This document shows, piece after piece, positions 12,261 through 22,105 of a stretch of 64,000 nucleotides of DNA (position 1 is the first letter of the stretch; each line of letters starts with the position of its first letter). The notes below the pieces were generated by a model. It ran no database searches and was not told where the DNA came from. It saw only the letters and a list, made by a program, of their open reading frames with translations. The DNA is from Gnetum montanum (Eukaryota > Streptophyta > Gnetopsida > Gnetales > Gnetaceae), in the NCBI GenBank assembly GCA_015680685.1, contig MNCI01014752.1, positions 287,270-351,269 of the forward strand, in the 5' to 3' direction. The translations under genes were made by a program, and so were the position numbers.

Positions 12261-12723
12261 TCATGGAGGAGTCAGTGTAAATCCTATGCTAGCATATCCT
12301 AGGATCTATTCTAGTTAATTCCGGATATGACTAGGCGAAGACTTTTGACTACTTGTTTATTACCTTTAGTAGAATTTCTTTTTGTTGCAAAGCAAGTCTT
12401 GCATTGATAATTACTAATTTTCCATTCTTAAGGAACATGTACTCCATACTGGTGGGCAATGGTTTTAGCTCTAGGGGCTCTTATTTAAATTTCTTAGGAA
12501 TTTCCAACTTCCCCTAGTTGATGTTTTCTAAGTTAGGACTGGGAAGTTGGTTGTGGACTTGCTCTAATGCATCAATGCTATCTATGTAAGTGCAAGTCAA
12601 ACCCTTAGTTAGTTCCATGCATATAAGTGAGTTGCTTTCTTGATCAACTGTCAGCCACTGGGTGTCTTCTTGTCATGTGGCTGCTGCATATAGGCATCTT
12701 TGTATGTTGATCATTTGTGCACA

Positions 12724-13240
12724 CTAATTAAATGAAGAAAATGTTAAACTTTGCACAACCCACGATCTTTGCACGCAATTACATCCTGTGTCACTGTATG
12801 CAATGCATGGAACCTTCTTCTTCTCAATCTTTCCGAAATTATTTTCCTTAGATATTTGTAGGGAAAGATCGTGGATTCCTAGGCACACATCAATAGTGCT
12901 TAGCCATGCCCTTCCCATTATGATTGGGAAGTCCCCCTTACTATTGTTCACTTGAATCACCAAGAAGTTAGCTAGATATGACCATCCACAAATAATGATA
13001 ACAATGTCCTCCACTAATCCCAAGGGAATAGTGATGGACTAGTCAGCTAACTCTAAACAGATGTTGCTCTTTTTTAATGGGGGTAGGTTTTAGGCCTTGT
13101 ACATTTCTTAGGATATTAGGTTGATGCCAGTACCTAAATTCAAAAGAGCTTTGCATGGCTCATTCTTAGTGATTTGTAGATATATCAGGGGACTCCCAGG
13201 GTCAGAGAATTTCTTGGGAAGATGGCCAACTTTGATCCAA
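12724..13240 (-). pseudogene. pr: Protease of element B (catalytic Asp to Asn)
   Basis: Retropepsin-like domain that would cleave the polyprotein. The active-site strand reads CKALLNLGTGINLIS, where the family pattern (seen in A and D) is LLDLG; the Asp is Asn (AAT, codon at 13138-13140), a G-to-A change. Downstream the frame 12724-13023 has CGWSYLANFLVIQV and FPIIMGRAWLSTID, the usual C-terminal Gly-Arg motif of these proteases. Confidence 0.8.
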
Positions 13241-15806
13241 TCAATAACAACATGTGTTAACATGACCGTATGCATTGAATGTGGTGTTAGGCTCGAAGGA
13301 TGCTTTGAAGCTTTATTTGATATGAAGACATCCAATGACTCAGCCGCTTGGGGTTGCAAAGGCTTGGTTGGACTGTTGGTTCTGAAGAAAGATATTTTCT
13401 TCATATGGTTGTCAGAACCAATAGTAGATTGACGATTAATAGCCCTTGCAACATTATGTTGCTGTAGCTGAGAAGGGAGTTCACCTTGCATTGTTGGAGT
13501 AGGTGGTAATGGAGCTATTGGTGGGAGAGATGCGGCTAGATTTGAAGGATGGTGCACTTGTGGAATATCGCCCCAAGGAGAGGGAGTCCTATAGTACTCA
13601 TGAGCTTGGTAGTGATGTTGGGAAGTAACATGACCAACAGAGTCACGTGGAGAGATTGGATGTTGCATGTAATATCCATATGGGTTAAGTTGTCAGTAAG
13701 GATATTATTTCCTTGGTGTTGACATTTCCCATGATTGTAGGTGCTGCCACTATTGATGTTGCTCAATTGGTTGTGGTGGAGTTCCACTTGGATAATACGT
13801 TACAAGTTGTTGGAACTACCTTGGGTTGCCTTGGGGATAAGGTAATCGTCGAGATGTTTGCCATTTGTTTAAACATGGATTAAGTGCATACAGCCTAGAC
13901 TCCTACAGATATGAGATCACAGGGCAACATCCCTTAGGATGGTCGTATTGACATATCTCGCATCCACTATCATCGTCTACATTTGAGTCCACAACCTCAT
14001 TAATAATAGCAACTTTACCCTTACCCTTGTTACGTGTGTTTTCTACTTCTTTCTTTTTTCTTTTGTCATGATCACTACCTCACTCTCTAGACTCCTCTAC
14101 TACTTTGAGAATGGTTTGAAACCTACTATCCAGGGAGTTCCACATTTGGTCTACCTTTGCTAAGACTTCTGATGCTAACTTTTGGGTAGGTAAGGTTTTC
14201 CTATTCACCATCTCTTCGAGTGGTGACTCTTCCTCATCCTTACAAAATATTACTCTCTTCTTTTGGAGGGAGGGATCTCGATTATATTCTTTCACACACT
14301 CTCTTTTTCATAGCTCACCTTCTTCCTTAGCAACTTGCTCCAGTAGTCTAGTCTGTGAATTTGATGGGACCTAAGCTCAGATAACCTTCCTTGGGCATAA
14401 GTCCCAAGGGTTCTTCTCATTTCATGCCTAAGCCCATCGACGAGATGGTGTAGCTAATCCTGCTATGAATAAACATGGCTAGGACAATGATGTAATAGTG
14501 CATAATAATAGCCCATGGTAGCATCCAAGGGTTCATGACTTCCTTGTTTCCATCCTTGGATTTTCTTTCGTAGGTTAGACACCCAGGAGTACATTTGGTA
14601 CTTATCGTTGAATAATTCTAACATAATACTCCACCTACAAATGGATTTCAATTCTAAGGAACGATACTAGCTTTTAGCTTCTTTTACTAGTGTCAGTGGG
14701 AATAGCTTAAGTTTTTGCCACTCATTTTCTATGTTTTGCAAGGCACACGCATCATGAAATTCTTGTAAGTGATTTTGAGGATTAGCGTTATATCCTCCTT
14801 CAAATCGTGGGATGTTGTTCATGTCTAACCTCTTGATCCTAGTATCTTTTTGGTGCCTTGTTGGAACTCTCACGATGTCAGTTATGTCTAGCATGCTTTG
14901 AGTAGCGAGTAGGGGTTCATCATGATCGTCTTGTTCGTGGGGTCTACGGTGCCTATGTTGTTCCCTACTCTCCCTTCTTCTATGGCATGATTCCCTAGAG
15001 TGCCCTCGTCCTTTGTCTTGGTTGTTTCATCTGTGACTTCCACTTTGTTTACCCTTATCCTCACAATCTATTTCTCTATGGCTGCATTCGAACACTGAAG
15101 AAGAGGGTAAAGGAGATGATGAAGGTGAAGAAGAAGGAGAACTACCACCATGGCAGTGTCTACTACCTTCTCTTCGGTGGTCTCTTCCTTGATCACGATT
15201 GTGATCGAAAAGCCCACCTTTGTCATGTGTCCTTGTTCCTTTTTCGCACACTTTGTGTATATTGGTATTAGCACCTTGGTTGTGAACATTAGAATGAAGA
15301 TTTTGATACACAACCCTTTGGCCAAAGTCAAGGGAAGGAACATTGTCATGTGGGCGACTACCTGAGGCAGGTTCATCACCCTCAATTTCACTTAAAATGT
15401 GGGGGGCATCCTTGGACCATTTTCCCTTCAAAGACTTATGGTGTCTCTCTTGCTGCAAGTCCCTTTGACGTTGCACCTCTATGGGCCGATAGTCTCTCAA
15501 ATCATAGTCTTGCGCAATGTATTCTGTGTGTAAGTGTTGCATGCCTATTCGTGTGAGAGCATGAAGAAGCATGCTTGGGACTGAACGGTTGGGAGGTAAC
15601 ACTATGTTACTTTCCAAGTCATGCCAACATAGTTGTTCGTCTTGATGGAGAATAAAGGTGAAGTCGGGTACATATTCATCAGCATGAATATATACCACAT
15701 GAAATTGTTGAGGAACTGGTAGATCAATGTCACGTGTATCCTGCCATCGATTTCTTCTTGCGTTAGTCCTAGGTAGTGAAGCACTTTTGTGTGAAGAAGA
15801 AGACAT
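13241..15806 (-). pseudogene. gag: gag of element B (broken)
   Basis: The start MSSSSHKSASLPRTN at 15806 is about 110 bp after the primer-binding site. The first ~259 residues (15027-15806) are open and end in a serine-rich run (SSPSSSPSSSPLPSS) after a His/Arg/Asp-rich stretch. The capsid-like helical region follows at 14460-14900 (IPRFEGGYNANPQNHLQEF, LFNDKYQMYS, IQGWKQGSHEPLDA). A zinc knuckle CEICQYDHPKGCC lies near 13930-13970, with three residues between the second Cys and the His. The Pro/Gln-rich C-terminus is open at 13108-13668, running into the protease. Frames change several times. Confidence 0.85.
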
Positions 15807-15918
15807 CTTGTCTTGTTTAGTATGCAATGTACTATTATCTTTTCCTTAACCAATCCTAAGGGTTCGTTCCAACAATGTAAATGATTTCCTAAGTTCTACT
15901 TAGCGCACAAACAACTAA

Positions 15919-15938
15919 GTCCTCAGCAATGGCATCAA
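15919..15938 (-). other. Primer-binding site of element B
   Basis: The minus strand reads TTGATGCCATTGCTGAGGAC right after the LTR. It is a decayed tRNA-Asp-type site (compare TAGGCACCGTTGCCGGGGAC in E). Confidence 0.7.
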
Positions 15939-16733
15939 TGATGAGTGGCAAGGTACCCCTACACTCAACCATATGAATATGAGCGTTTCACGCATGACCT
16001 GGTCGAATTCCAAGAACTAAGTGCCTATGTGCCTTGTGGAACAATAACAGGTTGGTTAATCGTTGTCTTCTCAAACTTACTTGTATGTCACAGTTGTATG
16101 GTTAAGTAAGCTTGAGGCATATGATTTTTATGGCTTTTATGTGTTTTATATCCTATGCTAGTAAGGAGGGGGAGAGAGATAACTAAGAAACTAATATAAT
16201 TTAACTACTCATTACCTAAGTTCTAATTACTCCTAACACCAGTATCCATTCCCACTTACCGTACACATCCTGAACCAATGCAATGCTTCTGGGATTACCA
16301 AACGCTAATCGTTACTAGGTTACCAAGCACTACACGCATGCTCGAAGTGGTCATACTGAGTGTATTTAACTAAGAGAGTTGTAGGATGAGAGAAATCACT
16401 AATCAATTAGGAAATCATTAAATAATAATTAATTTCTAATTAACCTATTCTGTACGCTGCAAGGTTTACCATAAAGTTTGTCTTTATTATCGTACACAAA
16501 GTGTGCTTAGGTACACAATGCTCGAATAAAGATCCATTCACTCTATGACTCCTATTGTGGGCACATAGAAATAATTCTATAGAATGGCAAGAGTTTGGCT
16601 AAGGGTTTAACTATCTAATGTAGAAACCAAGGGAGCTGCCTCTTATTTATAGGCAAGGAGACAAGTTGCGATATCGGGTATTTGACATCGCATGGTCGAT
16701 CCGATATCATGGACGCGATATTGCAGTTCATCA
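15939..16733 (-). repeat. 5' LTR of element B
   Basis: About 795 bp with complete TGATGA...TCATCA ends. It contains GATATC-type U3 motifs (16665-16725), TTATTTATAG (TATA box on the minus strand) near 16645-16655 and an AATAAAG polyadenylation-type signal in minus orientation near 16484. It meets the right copy of the flanking duplication exactly at its end. Confidence 0.92.
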
Positions 16734-16947
16734 TATATATATATTAGCTTTTATGTTGCATTTTTTTATTTTGTTTGCAATTACTTTGTTCTACTCTTTA
16801 AAAGGAAAAAAAAATTTATATGACTAGGTTATGAAGATAGTGTGTGATGTGTTTTGATGCTTTCAATTTTACATTGCTTTTTTCTTGATTAATTTGTTTG
16901 ACAAGAAAATCATTCTAGACTTCATATACCTTCATAAATGGATTACC
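16734..16947 (+). repeat. Right copy of ~206-bp duplication flanking element B
   Basis: Starts inside a (TA)n run directly at the LTR end and finishes at CATAAATGGATTACC, after which unique sequence continues. It pairs with 6684-6889. Differences are few: a T-rich insertion near 16765, an A/T-run difference and a handful of substitutions near the end. Confidence 0.9.
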
Positions 16948-17097
16948 TTCTTTATTTAGGTTAATTCAATTAAGACAAAGATGTCTTTAAGAAAGTTATT
17001 TCAAGTTGTAAGTTGATCTTACCAAAGTAGATCATTACCTAGAATAGGTCATTGTCACATGATCGGTTGATCTTACCAAAGTAGATTGTTACCTAGA

Positions 17098-17216
17098 ATA
17101 GGTCTTGACCTAGTAACCCTAGGCCAAAAGTTTGATTCTACTAGGTAGCATTGAGTTATAAAATTCTATATATCTAGGGGTGCATCTATATTTTACTTAT
17201 TTTGGGTTTCCACACT
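17098..17216 (+). repeat. SINE-1 copy
   Basis: Contains ACCTAGTAACCCTAGGCCAA, a box B-like AGTTTGATTCTACTAGG, the tail GCATTGAGTTATAAAATTC and ending TATTTTACTTATTTTGGG. Confidence 0.6.
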
Positions 17217-17299
17217 CCGTTAATTCCCCTACCCCATCCCCCCTCCAAAAAATAAAAAATAAAAAAAGAAAAAAGAAAAAAATATTTATAATTTACTTT

Positions 17300-17372
17300 T
17301 CCCACCATAATTGAACCTATAACTTAAATCTTTCAAATTAAGTCTTACCACTAAGCTAGTCCCTCAATATTA
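17300..17372 (-). repeat. SINE-1 copy (partial)
   Basis: Minus strand: TTGAGGGACTAGCTTAGTGG box A region, TAAGACTTAATTTGAAAG, then a box B-like AGGTTCAATTAT. The tail is missing. Confidence 0.55.
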
Positions 17373-17429
17373 AGAAAAATTTATTGGATCTAATTTAGTA
17401 TATATATCATAATTATAATTATAGTTGGC

Positions 17430-17582
17430 AACAATGAGGTGTTAACTTATTGGTAAAACTCTTGATTTGAAAAGTTCAACTCATGGGTTTAATATTGGTA
17501 GACAATGCTAAGTTATAGAGTTATAATTGAACTATATATATTGGGATGTACCTATATTATAATTATTTTGAGTTTCCAACAA
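17430..17582 (+). repeat. SINE-1 copy
   Basis: Near-complete: AATGAGGTGTTAACTTATTGG, TAAAACTCTTGATTTG, ATGGGTTTAATATTGG, then CAATGCTAAGTTATAGAG and AATTGAACTATATATATTGG, ending AATTATTTTGAGTTTCCAAC. Confidence 0.7.
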
Positions 17583-17763
17583 TATTTACCTCTAGAACAT
17601 ATAACTTCAAATGGGTATTTCCAAAAAAATGAAATTTCAAATCATGGTTTCTAGTAATAAAAAAACATTAATTTAAAATGAGTGGATCTAGTTTCATAAT
17701 TATAATTATAATTATAATTATAAATCATGCATGCAAATAATAAGATGTTAGCTTAGTGGTACA

Positions 17764-17876
17764 TTCCAAGATATATAGTCCAATTAGAACTTTATAACTC
17801 AACATTGCCACTCAAAATTGAACCCTTGGAGCTTTTAAATTAAAAGTCTTATTACTAGGCTAAAACTTATATTTAG
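17764..17876 (-). repeat. SINE-1 copy
   Basis: Minus strand: TTTTAGCCTAGTAATAAGAC, GGGTTCAATTTTGAGTGGC, then AATGTTGAGTTATAAAGTTC and AATTGGACTATATATCTTGG. A box A fragment in the opposite orientation lies beside it at 17742-17763. Confidence 0.65.
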
Positions 17877-18506
17877 CCAATCACATATCATAATTTGTTT
17901 AATTCTTACAATTTTATCATTGTGAAGGACATTTGTTTAATACTTGTATTTTTCTACTCAAGAAAAAAGATGAAGAAAAGAAAAAAAATGTGTTGAAGTT
18001 GAGGATAAGAAAAAATAATAGGAAGTTAAATAGACAAAAAATTAAGTTAGTAGTAATGATAATAATGATCAAATATTAATAAAGAGGCTAGCGAAGATAG
18101 AAGCTTTTGTGAATATTTTTTGTAGTGGAAGTTTTGATTATTCCAAACAAATAAGTTGTAAGGAAAAATGTTCCTCATCTAAGAAGAATATTTGTTAACT
18201 TAAATATTAAAATTTATCTAAGAAGTGGGCTAATATTAACGACAAAGAATCTCTAAAGTTAATTGTGATTGAAAATTTGTTGGATAATTTATACTATCAT
18301 TTTCTATTGGATCTTCCTCTTGTATAAAAGTTAGTATTTCACCAAAGCTTTCTATTGCTCCCTCAAATTCCTTTGTTATTTTAAGTTCAAGCACAAATGT
18401 TGAAAGTGATGCAAATGTTGTTAGGATTGGATCATTTTCCCTACTAACGATTATTTTCATCTCTTTATTTTTGAAAGCATTGTTTTAATTCTAAGGGATG
18501 GTCATT

Positions 18507-18575
18507 TGGAGTGATGATAAGGTGCTTGTCTTCTAGGTTGAAGACTTGGGTTCAAGCTTGGGCATTAAGAGGTAA
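18507..18575 (+). repeat. SINE-2 copy (5' part)
   Basis: GGAGTGATGATAAGGTGCTTG (box A-like), then GACTTGGGTTCAAGCTTGGG (box B-like GGTTCAAGCTT). It ends soon after box B. Confidence 0.5.
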
Positions 18576-18631
18576 TAATTAATTTTCCTCTCTTGATTTT
18601 TGAAAGTATTATTTCAATTCTAAAGGACCAT

Positions 18632-18772
18632 CATTTGGAGTAATGGTAAGGCACTCATTCATCAAGTCAAAGACTTGGGTGTAGCCACTCGAAGAGATTA
18701 AGCTTTCACTCATCTACCAACACTCTTGGGATCCTTCTTAGTTGGATGAGCATTGTAGATCATCCTTTATTG
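18632..18772 (+). repeat. SINE-2 copy
   Basis: GGAGTAATGGTAAGGCACTC, GACTTGGGTGTAGCCACTC, then the body TTAAGCTTTCACTCATCTAC and GGATGAGCATTGTAGATCAT, matching the copy at 24015-24290. Confidence 0.55.
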
Positions 18773-18797
18773 TTTCAATTCTAAGGGTTCATCACTT

Positions 18798-18870
18798 GGA
18801 GTGATGGTATCTAAAGACCCTTTTAGGACTCGACTTAGCATGATGAGCACTATGGCTCTTGGTGATGATT
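18798..18870 (+). repeat. SINE-2 copy (internally deleted)
   Basis: GGAGTGATGGTATCTAAAGA joined to GACTCGACTTAGCATGATGA and GCACTATGGCTCTTGGTGAT. It keeps the start and the end of the SINE-2 consensus but lacks the middle. Confidence 0.4.
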
Positions 18871-18949
18871 TTTTATTATTTCAATTTTAAGTTTGTACAC
18901 CTGAGTAGACATCCCTAAAATAGGAAAATCTTTTATTTTTCACTTTGCT

Positions 18950-19022
18950 ATGTAGTGTTCAACAGAATTGAACTTATGACTTGAAACTTTTAAATCAAGA
19001 GCCTTACTACTAAGCTAACACC
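18950..19022 (-). repeat. SINE-1 copy (partial)
   Basis: Minus strand: AATGAGGTGTTAGCTTAGTA, TAAGGCTCTTGATTTAAAAG, then AAGTTCAATTCTGTTG (box B-like). Confidence 0.6.
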
Positions 19023-19301
19023 TCATTGTTAATAAATTCTCTTATGATAGAAATGATTATAAACTAAGCACATTTAATAATAAAAAGGTACATAATGGGT
19101 TCATGAAATAGTAACATGCAAATAGATATTTTCAATTCTAAAGCACAATACAATGAGGGAACATGCAAAGATAAACAAAAGATATTAACATAAGATTTAT
19201 GCCATCATAATCATAATCATTTATCGCATAGAATTGTGCAATGAAATGACTTTACATGTTAAGGTAATTGTGCTTTTGACCTTGTTATGGAAAGAGGTTA
19301 A

Positions 19302-19455
19302 ACAATGAGGCGTGTTAGCCTAGTGGTAAGACATTTGATTTGGAAGCTCTAGATCATTGGTTTGATTTTGGTGAGCAATGTTTATTTGGCACTTTATACA
19401 ATAAAATTTTGATTATATACTACATGCTACCTATGTTTCACTTATTTTGGGTTCC
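19302..19455 (+). repeat. SINE-1 copy
   Basis: AATGAGGCGTGTTAGCCTAG and TGGTAAGACATTTGATTTGG, then TTGGTTTGATTTTGGTGAGC. The tail ends in CTACCTATGTTTCACTTATT. Confidence 0.65.
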
Positions 19456-19465
19456 AATACCCCAT

Positions 19466-19577
19466 GGAAAGAGGTTATATTTTATGCACCACCACAAATT
19501 TCCAATCTCATCAACGGCTTTGGAAAGAGGTTATATTTTATGCACCACCACAAATTTCCAATCTCATCAACGGCTTT
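19466..19577 (+). repeat. Perfect 2 x 56-bp tandem duplication
   Basis: The unit starts GGAAAGAGGTTATATTTTAT and ends CAATCTCATCAACGGCTTT (19466-19521 and 19522-19577). I see no difference between the copies, so it is recent, or an assembly artefact. It lies about 530 bp upstream of the PMEI-like gene. Confidence 0.85.
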
Positions 19578-20107
19578 GTCTATTTTGCAGTTTACACAAC
19601 TTGCAATGTCACCTCGTAAATAGCTTCATTCGAATGCTATTTCATGTCCAGCCAACCAACGACTGTCCTGTGCATTTCCCATTGAACAAGCTAAGCTTCA
19701 CTTGTCTATGTGTCTATGTTGCCTATCTTAAAGAATAAGAGACAACTTTCTTTGTCGTGAGCCATTTACCTACGTAAGATTCGATGATGATGATATGATT
19801 ATCATGGACTTATAGCAGGCCGGTTACCTTGAAAACGCTGCCCCCCGTGCAGAAGGATGAACAAGGAAACAAGAAACGCCGTTACAAATCTGCGCACATG
19901 GAAACCGTCAAAACCTGATATAGCAAACATGCTCAAAACCGGGACGGGTCAAAGCAGGAAACGCGGCTGCAGGCACGGATAACAAACTCCAGAAGGAGCC
20001 ATATCCAGAGCGCAAGAGCAGCTACAAATGCAGGGGTGCTGAGACCTGGCCATGACTTGGCTTGGCCGGCGGATGAATTGAGAAAGGAAAGCAAACAAAA
20101 TCTGGCC
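19578..20107 (+). other. Upstream region and 5' leader of the PMEI-like gene
   Basis: Base composition rises in GC from about 19790. I see no clear TATA box or other core element at a defined distance. An in-frame ATG exists at 20036, but the 20108 ATG is the better start because a hydrophobic signal core follows it. Confidence 0.4.
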
Positions 20108-20460
20108 ATGGCGCGGACGTGGGCATGTGTGTGGGCGTTGGCGTTGGCGGTGGTGGCGGAGGGCGCGGCTTCGAGAGGGAGCGGCGCGGCCACGGAGATT
20201 AAGGACGCCGACGGGGCGCTCCGGGAAGCGCAGGTGACGGCCCAAAAGATCGTGGCTCTGAAGGGGCTGCAGGCTCCCCCTCGTGAATGTTCCGAGTTGA
20301 TGGTGTCCGCCAGCCTCGCCGTGAACGTTACCCTCAATGATGTAAGCGTTGCCCTCGGCGGCAGCAACGCTGACACCGCCCAGGGCACCGCCCACCGCGG
20401 CAGGGCCACCCTCAGCGATGCCCTCACCGATATCAACACCTGCATCCGCACCCTTCACAG
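20108..20460 (+). CDS. PMEI/invertase-inhibitor-like protein, exon 1
   Basis: First exon of a predicted 194-residue secreted protein. Residues 1-22 form a signal peptide (hydrophobic core WACVWALALAVVAEGA). The mature region reads like the second half of the pectin methylesterase inhibitor / invertase inhibitor helical bundle: PRECSELMVSA... (Cys61) and a conserved-type TLSDALTDINTCIRTL block (Cys112), where the family has 'LSAAlT...TC'. Members inhibit cell-wall pectin methylesterases or acid invertases in the apoplast. Odd points: the N-terminal Cys pair of the family is absent, and the exon ends at CAC-AG|GTGTGT with a split Arg codon. GC is high against the AT-rich surroundings. The alternative upstream ATG (20036) would add 24 polar residues. 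Inhibitory activity is unproven. Confidence 0.65.
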
Positions 20461-21873
20461 GTGTGTATGTATGTATATATATATATATATGTGTAAGGTT
20501 ATAGCCTCTGCTGTGATGTGCTGTTGTAATACTGTAATTAGTTAAGTTTGTAATCTGCATTTTAAGTTTGGTGGTAAGATGCTTGAATCCAAAACCAGTT
20601 GGATTTTATGATTAAGAAAAAAGTTTTATAAAAGGAATTCTAAAGGGTGATGATGCAGCGTGTTTTTTTTTTTAAATTCAAGGTTGAAATTGAGGGGGTG
20701 TTAGAACCTGAATTAAACTCATGACTTAAGAGTTTCCAATTCAAGTGTTTTCCTAATAGGCTAACAATAGCTTTTAGGTTGAGAGTGAAAACTTAAGTAA
20801 CTTGTATTGAGACCCTTTTCAATGTGTCTTCCGATGATTTCTTCCTTTCACATGAATGGTACATGCCTTGATATGGCCCTGACCCGTTTTAGAAATTCTT
20901 TGCATTGAATTTGTACCCGGCTTAGCATTGCCTATTATAATTGAAGGTTCAACTAGTATACTATGTTATTGTTTCGTAAGCAGGTTCAATTCCAGTGGAG
21001 ACTTTTTGGGCAGGTTAATGTAAATTTATAATTTTCCTTGGTTACGTATGTATATGCAGTTTTAGAAAGGGAAAAGGAAATTCAGATGGGGGTATTAAAT
21101 AGATAAAAAGAGAGGAGAATAAAATTTGTATGGGGTATTTTGATTTGAAACAATTTTAGGATTTAAGATTATATATTGCTATATTTTGATAAATTAGAAT
21201 TATTGATCAATTTTCTATCTGTGAGGTTGCTAGTTTCTACCCATTTGAACATTGTATTTTGTCATTTTTCGAAACTTAAATGCCCGATTAAAGAAAGTGA
21301 ACCAGATATAGGTGATACAACCAAATGCTGTCAGTACATTCCACGGTCTCTTTCCAGATGGAGATGGTAACATATTTTGTTATTATACTGGTAAGATAGT
21401 CTGCACAGAGATACGCATGAAGGAATCGTTAAAGAAAATGGCTGGAATTGTACAAAACATCTATGAAATCTTCGATTGAAATTCCATTGTCGGAAAGATT
21501 CATAGTTTTTTACACGGATTTAATTAAACGCAAGGAACTTAGAGACATGCAGATTTTGGGAAAAGAAATCACCAAGAAATTGTCATCCAAAACAGATCCC
21601 TAACGATTTAGGTATGCAGCTGTTTAAGAAACTGAGATCTCAATTTCATTATTATTTTATAACTCAAACCTCAGATCACATCTGTCCAAACAGATCTCTG
21701 ATCGTCACACAAACCTGAACATCACTGTACAGCACAAATTTCAATTTCATTATTAATTTTATATGACTGAAAGAGAGGTAGAAAGCAATTGAAAAAGAAC
21801 TTTTTGGACATACTTCTCCTTCTCCTCTGCATTTCTTAACCCAACTTTTTTTTATCACAATGTCTATGTACAG
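20461..21873 (+). other. Intron of the PMEI-like gene
   Basis: 1413 bp, GTGTGT...TATGTACAG, phase 2. It is AT-rich, with a (TA)n run near 20475-20490 and a minus-strand SINE-1 copy. The two ORFs reading across it are shadows. The splice is inferred: it joins two frames and restores an Arg codon (AG+G) with a plausible donor and acceptor. Confidence 0.6.
20695..20775 (-). repeat. SINE-1 copy inside the intron
   Basis: Minus strand: TATTGTTAGCCTATTAGGAA (box A-like), ACACTTGAATTGGAAACTC, TGAGTTTAATTCAGGTTCTA. The tail is missing. It shows that this family inserted into a gene. Confidence 0.55.
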
Positions 21874-22105
21874 GTATGAGTATCCCAAGGCTATTGAACT
21901 GATTGAGAAAATGCAGACCAACGTGAGACTCGCCCTAACAGCCCTACAGGCATATACAGCGCCTGATAAATACAAAGTCCAGGACCGCTTCGGAGGCCTT
22001 GACACTAGCAACGTCAAAGACGTTAACAGCGTTCATGATGATGACGATGAACTAACCGCTGATGATCATTTCCTCGTTGCCGACGACGACGACGATGCTA
22101 CATAG
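21874..22105 (+). CDS. PMEI/invertase-inhibitor-like protein, exon 2
   Basis: Second exon, residues 118-194, ending with TAG at 22103. The first part (YEYPKAIELIEKMQTNVRLALTAL) is amphipathic and would be the last helix of the four-helix bundle; in the family the segment after 'TC.d.f' is a similar helix. The last ~35 residues are unusual: a strongly acidic tail (HDDDDEL..DDHFLVADDDDDAT) that PMEI proteins normally lack. The acceptor TCTATGTACAG at 21863-21873 is pyrimidine-rich upstream. Repeated GACGACGACGAC codons in the tail suggest replication-slippage growth. Confidence 0.65.

Larger units (their letters stand above)
6890..16733 (-). mobile_element. Ty3-type LTR retrotransposon B (full structure, dead)
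   Basis: About 9.84 kb, minus strand: 5' LTR at right (15939-16733), primer-binding site, gag, PR, RT, RNase H, INT, a long 3' non-coding region, polypurine tract and 3' LTR at left (6890-7675). By hand count the two LTRs differ at roughly one base in ten over their first ~400 bp, mostly C/T and G/A changes, so the insertion is old. The outer end of the 3' LTR has lost about 15 bp. Catalytic residues of all three pol enzymes are altered. Confidence 0.92.
16948..19301. other. Gene-free DNA rich in SINE copies
   Basis: AT-rich sequence without a convincing gene. It holds at least five SINE-1 and three SINE-2 copies in both orientations (listed separately), an A-rich run at 17248-17282 and an (AATTAT)-like repeat at 17697-17724. 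The 74-residue frame at 18236-18460 (minus) has acidic codons but no recognisable feature or relative. Confidence 0.6.

Noticed and set aside
19933-20560. Two long minus-strand frames (172 and 203 residues) opposite exon 1
   Set aside because: They mirror the GC-rich sense exon, lack any recognisable motif, and are explained by few stop-forming triplets in GC-rich DNA.
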